A DNA stretch of 64,000 nt. Origin: Polytrichum commune (lineage: Eukaryota; Streptophyta; Polytrichopsida; Polytrichales; Polytrichaceae). Position 1 is the stretch's first letter. Each line of letters begins with the position of its first letter. Below are positions 47,656 through 58,505 of the stretch, piece after piece. The position numbers were made by a program, and so were the translations under genes. Below the pieces are notes generated by a model. That model searched no databases, was not told where the DNA came from, and worked only from the letters and a program-made list of their open reading frames with translations. Where the stretch lies: NCBI GenBank assembly GCA_950295325.1, contig OX485806.1, forward strand, positions 20,708,001 to 20,772,000, in the 5' to 3' direction.

Positions 47656-49559
47656 TGAAACTCAACACCCCAGTACACTTAACTACACCAAAGTTTGTAC
47701 TGCTTAACCCTTAAAGGACTGGAATATGTTTATATGAAATACATGCTGGTTTGTATAAAATCCCAACAAGTATTGAAATAATCTATTATTTGGATTAAAA
47801 TGTTGAATCCATACTTAGAACAACCTATTATAACGAGGAAGTGAAAATATGTGACAACACTGATTAGGTAGATGTGGTAATAATTTGAGCCAAAGTCACT
47901 TATACAACCTCAAATCTCCCTATAATTCAATGTACATATATGCATGTGCTGATTGGAATAATGCATATAACAAATGGGATGATTTCAGATAGGGTCACTA
48001 TTGACACTTTTCGCTTTAAGATATCACGAAGTAACCTTAAACCCCTCTTGTATAAGGTTTATCTAAGTGGACGACTTGAGGCCCTCTCGGACCTCTAAAA
48101 ATTTAGACTTGCAACTTGATGGGGTGTTCAAAATGTAGTATATTGTTCATGACAAACTCTGCTCTGACCCAAACGGTTAAAATCTTTTGGCTTGAAAGGA
48201 ACACAACAATTAAGTGGTGGCAAGGCCTTGACTCCGGGAAAACATTATCATCCAACACAAACCTCCTGGGGATCAGAAAATGAATCCAAGGAATAGTCTA
48301 TAATTGTGTGAACATTTGATCACCCTCGTGATATACTGCGAGAGGAGAGACCTCACGTGTTGGTGAACAACTCTGGCAATTGAAATATATTAAAGTCCTG
48401 GATATTTATCCCCACCAAATGTACGTGTCATCGCTATATCATAAGCATTCATTGAAGAGGATTGAACCATTGACTCAGTGCATTGCAGGCTCAGATGGCA
48501 GAATAGGGTGAAGAAGGAACACGCACCCCATACATGCGTATCTCTCTAAAGCCTGAATTGAGTGACCCCGAACTACTTCCGGATGGCTGAACAAAAATTT
48601 GCACATGGCACAAATACCCTAGCCCTTAGAAAAGCGTCACAAGGGATAGACCATCTCAAAGCTCCACCCATGTCCTTTCTGGCACCTGACATACACCCCA
48701 CCACACGAGCACCCTCAGTCAAAAATATATCCAGCACATGCAGCTTCGAGCAGACCACATTCTTTTACTCTAAAAAATCAATGTCGAAGTGTAGGGTGGG
48801 ATAGTGCCACCCAAACACAATCTTGAAGATTGACAAGAAAATATTACACTGTTGAACAATTACAGCAATTTTTTTGTTTGAATGCAGAAACTAATATGAC
48901 AATCACTACCAGAAAAAAAATCAAATGCAACAAAAAGCAACAGAACTAGGAAATAAAACCAGTTTTACATCTGACTGATTAGTGTTTTTGTCATCTGTCT
49001 TCTGTCTTCTCAGAGTACTAACCATCGTGGCAGATTAAAGGTAGAGCTCCAGAGCAGGTTAATTTCAGCACAGAATCAGCTAGTCATCACTTGCAAGATG
49101 GGTGTGGTTAAAGCAAGAAAACCTGACTAAGTAATTTTCAATAGAATTCTTGAAGCCTAACCAGGATTGCCACTTTAATTTTATAGTGAGGCCATGATCA
49201 TGCAAAATACTGATGCACGTGGGTGTTCTAGCAATCTCAATAGACCATGAGGAAATACACCAATCAGGGAGGGATTGCAGGGAAGACATTCCCAAAATGA
49301 TTGATTTGTGTCATTGAGAGATTTTAACAGAGCACAATATTATAAGATATACTACTAAAATTTTGGGAACAACCTTCAGATTTTCCAAGGGAAGGAGGCA
49401 CTGCATGCTCCAAGTGGATAATAAGTTATGAGAAAGTCAGAGAGAGCATTCATCAGATTCTCTTTAAGCTCTATTTGAGACTGCAAATGACTACCTCCGT
49501 CACTGTGATGTCATAAATCTAAAATGTTAATAATATGCACACAGCATTTGATATAACAA
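47656..49559. promoter_or_regulatory. Upstream region of the DUF4050 gene and intergenic DNA
   Basis: The minus-strand gene's promoter should lie in the first few hundred bases, but I assign no box. Frames at 48562-48804 and their shadow show no motif. No other gene is seen. Confidence 0.35.
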
Positions 49560-50850
49560 TTCAGTCTGTCAAACCATCCTCAAAATGATGTTCTTTTTCT
49601 TCACCACCAGAAGCAGACTCAGCCATTGCTAAGCTCTGTAGAAGCCACTTCTAAACCTTAGTGTGCATTTGAAGGCCAAATACAAAGTCCCTCTGAACCT
49701 TATTACCCTCGTAGGGATTCAAATGTATCCTTCACAGCTCCAAAAGCAGAGAGTCCCTAAGATATTATAAAATTCTCCAAATTCTAACACGTTCATAGAT
49801 GTTCACAGCAATTGACATAAAAATTCAGTCACATACTATCACAAGAACAAAATAATGCTCATTTTTCTTTACCCCCGAAAGGAGACTCGGCCATTCCTAA
49901 GCTCTGTAGAAGCCACTATTAAACCCTAGTGTGCATTTCAAGGGCCAAGCACAACTTACTTACTCTAGACTCCATATCGTGTCACGACACACTGCATAGG
50001 TATTCTTAAAAGAATCAACACACATGCACTTTTGATAATTATAATAAATTCAAGGAAAGGTGTCATGTTCAATCCGATTCTTACTGATGCTTCATCTTAC
50101 TAATGCGATGCGAATTTCGTTACATAAATCTGCTCAGCAGAAGAAGATGGGGAACGTGAAAAACCAACCGAATAACACCCACGTACCTTAGCCTGGATGC
50201 CAATATACGACCCCTGGTGTAAGTTTAAGAGACCCCATAGATGATGCTTCATCATAGATCTGCTAATGCGATACGACAAATTTTGTTACTTAAATCTGCT
50301 CATCATCAAGAGATGGAGAATGAAAAACTAACCGAATAGCACCACATACATTCCTTACACCTTAGGCTGGATGCAATTATATGACCCCTGGTGTCAGTCA
50401 TGTAGAGGAGACCACTCCACGGATGAAATGTGTCAGGCAGGGCATTCAAGTGTGGATTGGATTCGGAGATCAGAGGGGTCAGAAGGCTATGGATTGCTGA
50501 CTGCTGGGAACTACTAGAGTACTCTCTACTGTGTCTGTTGAATATGATCGGGCCCTCGTTGGGGATATTTTATGCGGGGGTCGCTCCAGATTTCTGCGAA
50601 ATCTGAGCTGGGGAGAGATTTTGCACATTGCGAAGTGGTTCCTCTATAATATTTGGTCATTGAAGTGGTCTATGCATCATCAGATCTCATTTCATCTCAA
50701 GTAGCAAACCCTAGTCCCCTATATAACAATTCAGTCACATAGTAACACAAGCACTAGATAATGCTCTTTTTCTTCACCACCGAAAGCAGACTCACCCATT
50801 CCTAAGCTCTGCCTAAACCCTAATGTGCATTCCGAGGCCAAATACAAAGC
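49560..50850. repeat. Interspersed duplicated blocks
   Basis: Block A occurs three times (about 49560-49700, 49800-49950 and 50725-50850), each with TTCAGTC, TTTTTCTT(C/T)AC, CTAAGCTCTG and TAGTGTGCATT or TAATGTGCATT. Block B occurs twice in tandem (about 50090-50240 and 50247-50400), each with CTAATGCGATRCGA, AAATCTGCTCA, GAAAAAC and ATGACCCCTGGTGT-like text. A diverged block B lies in intron 5 of the HhH-like gene (about 40767-40880). No coding potential. Confidence 0.7.
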
Positions 50851-51261
50851 TACTCTGAAGCTTGTTACTGCAATGGGAATCCAAATGTTTGCTTCAAAAG
50901 CCCAAAAGCAGACAGGCTCCAGGATCTGGCAATGTGCTTGGTTTCGTGAACCAGGTCAGTGTGAGAAGATCAACAAAAACCGAACCTAACCGGAAAGCCC
51001 AACAAACCAGGAGAGAATAGTAAAACATTGTAGCTCCACTTCGAGCTGAGGGACTTAACACGAAAGATTAAATGAAAGGGTAGGGCAAACAATGTTCGAC
51101 CTCCAGAAACAAACAGGGGCTACAATTTGTGTCCCAAACTTGGTTAGCCTTGTGTCAAACCTGCAAATTTGCTTGCGAGATCCAAAGCCGGGTCACGTGA
51201 AACCCCTTTACGATCCAACCCACAAAACTTCCTCAACAACCTCACAAGGAATCCAATGTAA

Positions 51262-51766
51262 GGGTCACTTCACACACAACACTGAGGACCCGTAACCATT
51301 GCATTTCAAGCACTCTCATTGGTGGGAAAGGCGGAGCCGGTCTAAGTTCGCTTCACACTACGCTTGAGGGACCAACGGAGTGAGTGAATGCATGGATGTA
51401 TAGTCTACATGGATTTCTACATGGCATCAATTGGATCATCTTTCATGCTTACTTGGACTATTTTCAAAAACCACCTCTTGGAGGTTGGTCCAACACAAAA
51501 CCGGGAGACCATGGCATTCCGAAATCTCAATATTGTTTATTTATTATATTTTATCATGTTTGAGGATCTCACATGTATATATAGAAAATACTTGAAATAG
51601 CATTTGGTTGAGGGTCCAGTAACATATGACTTCACACTACACTTGAAGGTCCATGACCACACTACATGATTTTGGAAGTACGTACCTAGGACCAATCTTT
51701 GAATGTCTTTTTTTGGGCTCTCACAATTTCATGGTGACAACTTTTGGCTCGTATTTGAAGTGGCCC
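51262..51766. mobile_element. Tourist-like MITE, 505 bp
   Basis: The left end GGGTCACTTCACAC and right end GAAGTGGCCC are inverted. TAA flanks both sides (51259-51261 and 51767-51769). Subterminal GAGGACCCGTAACCATTGCA parallels GAAGGCCCGTGACCATTGCA in the element at 7229-7566. It is longer than that copy and keeps interior sequence shared with 38851-39316, so the 338-bp copy is probably a deletion derivative. Confidence 0.85.
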
Positions 51767-52255
51767 TAAACCCTAACATCCTCCAAGGAATTCCATTGGG
51801 AACTTAGGGAAACTCAAAATCCCACACAAATGTTCTCATACGATGGAATGAACAATCAACCCCTTCATCTTGCAAACATTTATTTTTCATCCATGAAAAT
51901 TTCATCCGTCAAAATCGTTTTTCGGGCTGCCCAAGTTGTTTCGTAGACGGTAGGATGGGGCTATGTGAATGGATGGCTTGGATGTGGTTTGCCACAACCA
52001 CACACCCTCCATTCATAGCGGCTTAGAGTGACATGGATTAGTGTGAGTAGCCAAAAATAAATACCATAATCAAAGTCATAAGGGAATGTCAGAAACGTGT
52101 CGCGGCCCGCCTTTTCTTAAAATCTTAAGAAACCTTATTTTAAGTTTAAGGAATAGGTTTGAGCAAGGAAAACATAATAAGTATAGTACTTTATAGGTAG
52201 ATTGTTAGGTGGGATAGTTAGAATTGAGGAGAAAAACTAAAATCCTTAAAGTAGT

Positions 52256-52263
52256 TATAAATA
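52256..52263 (+). promoter_or_regulatory. TATA box of the LTR-like element
   Basis: TATAAATA lies ~97 bp before the ATG at 52353, leaving room for a start site near 52290 and a short leader. The ATG context ACCACCATGG is strong. Confidence 0.6.
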
Positions 52264-52352
52264 TCGAATTGAGTTAGTGTTAGGAATTCCGTTTCGATTC
52301 GGAAACCTTAGAGCGGAGCGGACCGCACCAGCGACGGCGGGCCGCAACCACC

Positions 52353-53456
52353 ATGGCCACCCAAACACGGAAGCGGATCGCGGACAAGCCGCTAGCCCTC
52401 CGCAATGTGCGCGTGGTCACCCCCACTGGTCGAGAGGAGAGCAATGAGTTGGAGGCAGACTTGAGGCACATGGGCTGCCTCGGATTATGGGAAAAATCTT
52501 GGAGAGTGCGCTGTGAGGAGATGGTAAGGGAGTTAGTCACGGGGGATGTGGACCACGTTTACGCTTCCACCATCCGGGGCCGACCGGATAGGTGGAATGC
52601 GGAATTGTGGAGTCGGATTTACGGGTTCAAGCAAGGAAAGGAAGGTATGGCCACTAAGATAGAGGATTGTACCAGGGACAAATTCTCCCAGAGGCTGGAC
52701 CCCAAGTATGGATATTTTGTGAAGGATTGTAAAGACGAGAGGGAAAGGAGGATGTTAGTTTTTCTAGTGCCTATCTTCAGCCCGGAAAAACCTTATAACA
52801 TCACTCTTACCCTTGCCACCACCTTACTTCTTGCATACTCCGAGAAGAAGGTGGTGGATTGGGGGAGCATCATTGGAGAGTTGGTGCACAAGTTGGCAAC
52901 CAACACTAAGCGCGGCCAACCTTCCTACATAGGGCCTTTCCTCTTCCACCTTTACGCACACGAAAACCTACTCATGGACGAAGAAGACACCCTATGGACA
53001 TCGCATCAGTTCATGCGGGAGCTCCAGACTACCGACTCGGAGCCGGAGATGGGCCATGAGGATTCGAAGAAGAAAGACGTGGTGGAGATGAGCGACGAAG
53101 AGCGGCCCGTAACCAAGAAGCGGAAATTAATGTTGGGAAATCGTGCGACGCGGACCAGATCCGTCACCAAGCCGGTAGGAGGTGGAACCTCCACCTTTTC
53201 CTTGGAGGACAATCCGGTGGACTCCATTATCCGCGACTTGGAGGGAGTACGGTCCCGGATTGTGGACTATGAGCTACAAATGTACCAAGTAGGGGAATTG
53301 GTGGATAATCCGCCGCGGGAGAATTTGGTTGCCGCAATAAAGGAGGCCATCCAAGATCCGCGTCGGTTGCGGGAGCTGGAGCGTAAAGTGGACCACCTTA
53401 CTGCGGAAAAGCGGAGCGAGTGCGGAAGTTGGAGGCGGAGCGAGAGAAGCTCCTGA
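52353..53456 (+). CDS. Element-encoded nuclear coiled-coil protein (unrecognised), N-terminal part
   Basis: A 367-codon frame, the longest in the window. It has a globular part (residues 1-215) with W-R-x-x-C-E-E-M-V-R-E-L, RWNAELWSRIYGFKQGKEG, DPKYGYFVKD and LTLATTLLLAYSEKKVVDWG, which has the flavour of plant retroelement-borne proteins. An acidic linker and a basic TKKRKL/RTRS patch (about 247-270) suggest nuclear import. A coiled coil starts near 330 (LRELERKVDHL). The frame then shifts at an AAAA run near 53409-53412: the last ~15 residues are out of register, and the coiled coil continues in another frame at 53420-53680. I know no named family for it. A host gene is unlikely because it sits wholly inside the element. 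Confidence 0.6.
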   Translation: MATQTRKRIADKPLALRNVRVVTPTGREESNELEADLRHMGCLGLWEKSWRVRCEEMVRELVTGDVDHVYASTIRGRPDRWNAELWSRIYGFKQGKEGMATKIEDCTRDKFSQRLDPKYGYFVKDCKDERERRMLVFLVPIFSPEKPYNITLTLATTLLLAYSEKKVVDWGSIIGELVHKLATNTKRGQPSYIGPFLFHLYAHENLLMDEEDTLWTSHQFMRELQTTDSEPEMGHEDSKKKDVVEMSDEERPVTKKRKLMLGNRATRTRSVTKPVGGGTSTFSLEDNPVDSIIRDLEGVRSRIVDYELQMYQVGELVDNPPRENLVAAIKEAIQDPRRLRELERKVDHLTAEKRSECGSWRRSERSS

Positions 53457-53641
53457 AGCAGGTAAAGGATACCACTCTCACGGTACAAAAGTTGAGTGAT
53501 ATGGTGGAAATCCCGGGGAACGTGTGGTGGAAAACCAAGATATTCGACGCGGGATTGAAAAACGCGGACCACGTTTCCGGGTCTGTCGCAACCCTTGCTA
53601 GTCCCCCCTTGACCATCTTGCCAATTTTCAATTCTAGCAAA
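53413..53641 (+). pseudogene. Frame-shifted continuation of the element protein
   Basis: The frame resumes a heptad-rich stretch (RKLEAEREKLLKQVKDTTLT) and then VEIPGNVWWKTKIFDAGL. Its register with the upstream coiled coil shows that a single-base change separates the two parts. The sense of the protein is lost where the hairpin-rich segment begins (about 53642). Confidence 0.6.
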
Positions 53642-54571
53642 GGTTACGAGTGGCTAACCCTTTGCATACCGCCATGCTAATGGTTAGCTCCTCTTACCCC
53701 GGACCATATAATTCAAAGGAGGGGAACCAACCCTCCTACTTTGCTTTCGGGACTCACCCCTTAATCGGTAACCCATTTCTTCGATGTGGACTTCCATCCA
53801 TGGAAGTCCCATCTTATGTTGATCATCGCATTGCCGGAGCAACACTACAACAACCCGAACCATACTAGGCAACTATGGTCTCACAATGGGCCAAAGCCCA
53901 TGGAGGCCGTGCCGTTCGGCCTCGGGTGGGTGAGGCCACACCACCTCACCCATATAAGCCTCTAGGACTCTACGCGGGGCCCCTACCCCACCGTCAACCA
54001 ACCTCTTGTCTCTCTACCAAGAGTTGGGGCCAAGTGGACACTTTCCTTTAGCCGCTGGGCCTAGAAACCCCCAGCAGCTTCAGACCATCATAACTTCCTT
54101 GTATGATGTCTGATACAAACAAGCGACCACTCCATCTTTATCTACGCTTCACGTAGATGCCGATGGACTCCTCACTTGCCCCATTCGGGCAAGTCTTGAG
54201 GAAGTTATTCCTGTTTGAACCTTGGCAGTCCCGGGAATCACTCCCAGGCACTGCTGTACCAGGGCGCTGTCCCGGGACAGCGCCCCACTCAAATGGCCAT
54301 AACTCCTAGCTCACACCTCCGATTGAGGTGTTCTTGAGCATTCTAGAATCACCACGCCATGAGCTATGCATAGCTCATGGCCTTACCCTTGTGCCTCCTA
54401 GTCTCAGTGGGTGGGAGGCGTTCCCAACGCCTGGGGCCCTCACCCACACTAGGATCACTTGGGCCCTCTCACCAACGGCGCCACAAGTCCCGGGTGTCAC
54501 TCCGGGGTCCCCCTTGTGCCCATGGTGTTTCGGCCACTCCTCATGGAGAGGTGCGCGACAGGGTCGAAGAT
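53642..54571. other. Serial hairpin array, ~0.9 kb, two perfect 24-bp palindromes
   Basis: At least 17 short inverted repeats follow one another. Examples: 53653-53688 (7-bp stem), 53717-53737 (7), 53788-53809 (10, loop CC), 53886-53901 (6, loop CAAA), 53903-53923 (7), 53928-53951 (8), 53998-54027 (10 with one bulge), 54054-54075 (6), 54081-54112 (11 with one bulge), 54140-54158 (7), 54174-54194 (8), 54199-54212 (5), 54262-54285 (12+12, no loop), 54314-54330 (6), 54357-54380 (12+12, no loop), 54416-54432 (7, loop CCC) and 54489-54506 (5). GGTTAC occurs at 53642-53647 and again at 54572-54577, a possible target duplication. The segment interrupts the element's coding region. Class unknown. Confidence 0.8.
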
Positions 54572-55196
54572 GGTTACCTTCATCATGGGTCAAGGGAGTA
54601 AGATGGACGCATCCTTGAAAGCAATGAAGGCCCTCATTGCTAGTTGCACGGAGTTGTTTCCCGTTGTAGTTGAGTCATCGGAGGAGAGGGAATCTTCATC
54701 CGGCTACTCCGACTTGACCCCTTATGACATGGTGGAAATTCAAGGTGCCGCGGTAGAAGGTAGAAACCAACATGCGGAAGAGGTGGATCAGGTGGAGGAC
54801 ATCACGGCGATCACGGCCCTCCCGGTTTCCACCACTGAGATGTTAGTTCCCAATGCCACCCCAGTTTCCGCCGCGGTTGGAGAGGAAACCTTGGGTGATT
54901 GCCACGTGGCCGAGGTCTCAACTTTAATCCTTGCCACAGACTTCCAAGTGATTGTCCGGGATCCGCCGCCACTTGGCATTCTTGCTCCGGAATTTCCGCC
55001 GGACAACCAACTATCCGCCTCATTGGCACCGGACGTTGCGGAAACGGTGGACCGCGTGGGAGTGAGTTTCGCGCCGAATGCTCACGATGTGCAAGTGGCG
55101 CCACCACGTGCTCCATTTTTAGTAGCGGACCGCCGCGAGGAGCGGAAACAGAATAAGAAGGAAGCCAAGTTGAAGAAGCGGAAGGATAAGGAGTAG
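54569..55196 (+). CDS. Element-encoded acidic protein, C-terminal part
   Basis: From the ATG at 54569 (MVTFIMGQGSKM) the frame runs 208 codons. It is rich in E, V, P and T, with no recognised fold, and ends in a Lys-rich tail (KKEAKLKKRKDKE) that could act as a nuclear signal. An upstream in-frame start at 54459 lies in the hairpin segment and is probably not used. Codon bias toward GCG/CCG/TCC resembles the 52353-53456 frame, so the two are probably parts of one ancestral protein split by the hairpin insertion. Confidence 0.5.
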
Positions 55197-56885
55197 ATTT
55201 TAGTTAAGATTCCATTTTGGCTTGTTTTGGGCAAGTAGTTAGGTGGCCCCGGATTGTGCGCCTCGTCATTTTCTTTGTTTAGATTTTGACCTCTCTATGA
55301 GGTGGATTGTCATGACTGCCACGTGGCCCGCAATTTCCAGCATGGAAACCATGACATGTGGGTGTTAGTTTGGTTTTAAAGGGAGAATACTTCGGTGTTT
55401 CTCTCATCATTTTGCAATGCAAATGTTCTTTTGTTTAATTCGGACCTTATGCTTTACTTCACCTTCGGTTTGAGTTGAGTATTGAGTACATGTGTAATGC
55501 AAGTGGTCCCCTTTTTTCGTACTTGAGGTTTCCGAGTTTTCCGCCATTCCCTATCATTGTGTAGGTTAGTTAAGTTAGTATTCCGTGATAGGACAGGGGG
55601 TCAGTAATACCCCGAGGTGCGTGTGGTTAAAACGCCCCTGTATGAGCAGGTGATGGGCGGAGGAATCTTAAGCGCGGAAAGGATGAAAGGATTGGCCGAA
55701 CAAGGGGAAAGAACCCCACCGTGGGGTTGTTGGGCAAGGGAAGTTCCACACACAAGGTAGGTTCTTCCCCACTTACTCCGTCCAACTAGGGACCGACAAT
55801 GAGCAGCAGTAGATAGACCTGTCCAATAGTAGGGGGAGAGTTTTGGTTTACACCTTCCGCTTGCCGTGACCTGGAGGTAGATCACACCGATCAGCAGTAA
55901 CGAAATGGTCTAGAACACTCATACACCTGCCGCGACTGGCGTTTGGTTCCCACCGCGGATGATAGGCGTGGTAGCCCCATCCCTATGTTAGCCCCGCCGT
56001 CACGGAAATCAACAAACCTTAGGTCCTATCTTGTGTGACTTGTGGAACAGTACAAGCTACCCATTGTGAAGATAGGAGCGAAGATGTTGTGTTTCCACCT
56101 TTCTCGAGGGAGGATTCGGTTTCCGCGTGTGGTATAGTGGAAACTGTGCCATCACGGAAAGCGGATCAGGTTGGTTTTGTAGACCCAAAACTTCCTCCAC
56201 CTTTTCCCCCGTCAAAAGGGGGTGGCACGTGTCGGATATTTGAGCGGGACACCTTCTCGAGGGAGGGCTGCCCCCATCGAAACACTAGTCTAAGGGAATA
56301 GTAGTTAGAAAGAGGAAGTGGAGATAGGGAGACAACCCTAAGAAATCAACTCAAAGGGTGAAATCCTGATGAACAACTACCAAGTCTCTCTGAGCATTCT
56401 AGCCTAAAACACTAGAATTATGGTCCTTGTGACACGGTCGAAAATCTAGTGGATAGTGGAAATACAGGTCATATCCGCTACCTCTATCGTGGAAACCTTA
56501 TCCCGGAAGTCATGACCCGTAATAAGGAATCTTAGAATGGAGTGTATATAGTTGTTAAACTATGGATTCGGGACGCTGAGTCTATTGTTGTTACTACTCT
56601 AGGGTGGGAGCTTGTCCATACTTTGTGTTGTGTTCCCTACCTCGGTCCACTACCGGGAAGACGGAAATTTCCGTGCTATAATTTCCGTAATATCCCGGAT
56701 TTCTTAATCCGATCTGTGTTAACTTAGTTTCTGGTGTTTCTTGTGTGTGTGTGTGAGTGAAAGGTTTCCCCCCTCTGTGTTGTGAACGACCGCAGGTTCT
56801 TCGTGGGAACGAACTTGGCGCGGTTTTGACGTTTTACGCGTTAATTAGGTTAATTAACTGAATACGTTACCACCGTGCTACGACA
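55197..56885 (+). other. 3' part of the LTR-like element, non-coding
   Basis: Long 3' region of the element with repeated words TTTCCG, GGAAACC and CCGCGG but no supported frame. A (GT)n tract is at about 56741-56754. The end GCTACGACA defines the right border. Confidence 0.5.
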
Positions 56886-56890
56886 GAACG

Positions 56891-57823
56891 AGAAGACCAT
56901 AAGAATGGACGAGACCCCACAAGAAAAAGCAAAACAACAAGTGCAAGAGATGAGGTAACAACCAAGAAGAGAAATAACACAAAAAATTAAAAAATTAAAA
57001 AACAAATAGATGTCAAAAGCACTATGACGAACATTTTGGAACCTCTAAGGCAGATGAGGTTAATTCGGTTAGCTTTCTTAAATAGACATTTTTTTTTCTC
57101 TCTTAATCGGTGGTATAGTCGCACTAATTCAATGAGTGAGAAATACATGGTGATTTAGCTGCCACCTTGATGATATTTGTGTTAATCACCTTGGCAAAAG
57201 TCAAATTACACCCACCATCCTTCATAATAAGGAGTGTTATTTGTTGAGCTATGACACGCTTGATTTTTGTGGACGAGGTGGGCAAGTTTGGACACGGCAT
57301 GTCGTTGTGAGGTGCCGACCAACTTGTATTGTGGGTACGTATTCTATGATGAAAAGCCAACTTGGCAACATTGAACGATGGAAGAGTTCCCCCCATTGGA
57401 CCATCAAGTAGAGAAGCTTTGATTTTGAAGATAAACACCTTCCTCAACTCCAATTTCAATGATTTCAACTTCTTTGATCCCGATTCACAATTGCTAACCT
57501 ACTATAGCTTCTATGGTTCGAATCCATCAGTTGGACATTCTATAGAGTTGGAATTGTCCACCTTAGCCTCATCTATTTTAGGTGAATTTTGGAGAAAAGT
57601 GTGACACTATGCTTATTCGTATGCTCCACGATGCTTTGTGGCATCTAAAGTGGTATGAACAAGACAAAAAGACGAAAATATATATTATTTGAAAATTTGA
57701 GGACAAGTTCGGGGGAGGGTGGAACGATACATTGTGCTATAGAAAACTTAGAAATTGCTCCAAAATAAGAACTTGTATGCTAAGGTCATTGATCATGGAG
57801 GATGAAAGGAATGCCAAGAAACC
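56891..57823. other. Intergenic DNA, possible retroelement debris
   Basis: A purine run, GGGGGAGGGTGGAAC near 57711-57725, resembles a polypurine tract after an eroded coding region. The frames at 57124-57468 (minus) and 57362-57604 (plus) overlap each other and match nothing I recognise. Confidence 0.3.
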
Positions 57824-57885
57824 ACTACGGTATTGTGCACATTAGAGTCCTAGGAGGCACTCGTTGCCTAGGAGACTACCGTAGT
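57824..57885. repeat. Nested hairpin, 9-bp outer and 7-bp inner stems
   Basis: ACTACGGTA (57824-57832) pairs with TACCGTAGT (57877-57885). Inside, TCCTAGG (57848-57854) pairs with CCTAGGA (57867-57873), with a further GGCA/TGCC pair. A single RNA from either strand would fold into a ~62-nt stem. The word ACTACGGTA recurs at about 58816. Confidence 0.7.
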
Positions 57886-58164
57886 TTAATAGCTGGTTCG
57901 GCACAAAATAATTCTAAAAATAGATGCCTAAAATTTTGGAATATTATTGGCATTTTTTGCCGAATATAAAATTAATTATTTTTCAAAATTGCCTAAAAGT
58001 AAGAAATTTTTACTTCTCACTAGAGTTTTACTTACAGTGGAAGCATATGTGAATTTTGAAGGAGAGAAGGTGCTCCTTTTGTAATCAAGCTCACGTACAT
58101 TAGTCCACAAAGAATATGGGTTAAGAAGTAGCAAGACTCTAGGCGAGGCTTTTCAAATGTGTTG

Positions 58165-58505
58165 TACACAACTTTTTGGAGTCCAATTGAGCATAGAAGA
58201 TGAAGTTTTATAGAATTTTGTCCAACTAACAAAAGTTGAGAAATCAATCCTTCTTCCACCTCCAACAAGTTTTGTGTCAAAATAAGTCTTTATGCAAAAG
58301 ATATGGACAAAACATTGCAGCCGTGTAAAGATCAAAAAATTAAAATGCGTTCATAACAATCTTTTGGAGCTCATTTGTGCATAGAAGATCAACTTTTTTG
58401 GAATTTTGTTGGTCTAAGAAAAGTTTAGAAATCAAGTAATATTTCACCTCCAACAAATTTTATGTCATTTGAAGACTCTATGCAAAAGTTATGCGTGTTA
58501 TAAAA
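58165..58505. repeat. Two diverged ~170-bp direct repeats
   Basis: Both copies carry CTTTTTGGAG or CTTTTGGAGCTC, GCATAGAAGAT, GAATTTTGT, AGAAATCAA, CACCTCCAACAA, TTTTGTGTC or TTTATGTCA, and TATGCAAAAG in order. Such text is common in plant retroelement LTRs. The flanks (57886-58164 and 58506-59929) hold no gene; (GAA)n lies at about 59251-59272. Confidence 0.6.

Larger units (their letters stand above)
52098..56885 (+). mobile_element. Solo or very long LTR-like element, 4.79 kb, with its own gene
   Basis: Starts TGTCGCGGCCCGCC and ends GTGCTACGACA, giving the TG...CA and TGTCG/CGACA terminal pairing of plant LTRs. Flanks are AAACG (52093-52097) and GAACG (56886-56890), a 5-bp target duplication with one change. 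Base composition is GC-richer than the neighbourhood. There is no reverse transcriptase, protease or integrase motif, and the first 150 bp do not recur near the far end. It is therefore not a short-LTR element with an internal domain; a solo LTR of an element with ~4.8-kb LTRs, or a LARD-like derivative, fits best. It carries a TATA box, a long ORF and a second ORF, interrupted by a hairpin-rich segment. Confidence 0.65.

Noticed and set aside
53643..54569. Hairpin segment as a GT-AG intron of the element gene
   Set aside because: GTTACG...GAAG ends exist, but joining them puts the downstream frame out of register and reaches a stop.
53642..54571. Hammerhead ribozyme or retrozyme in the hairpin segment
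   Set aside because: I looked for the CTGATGA and GAAA core on both strands and did not find it in a usable arrangement.
57124..57468. 114-codon minus-strand frame
   Set aside because: Overlapped by an opposite-strand frame, no motif; perhaps retroelement debris but not supportable as a gene.
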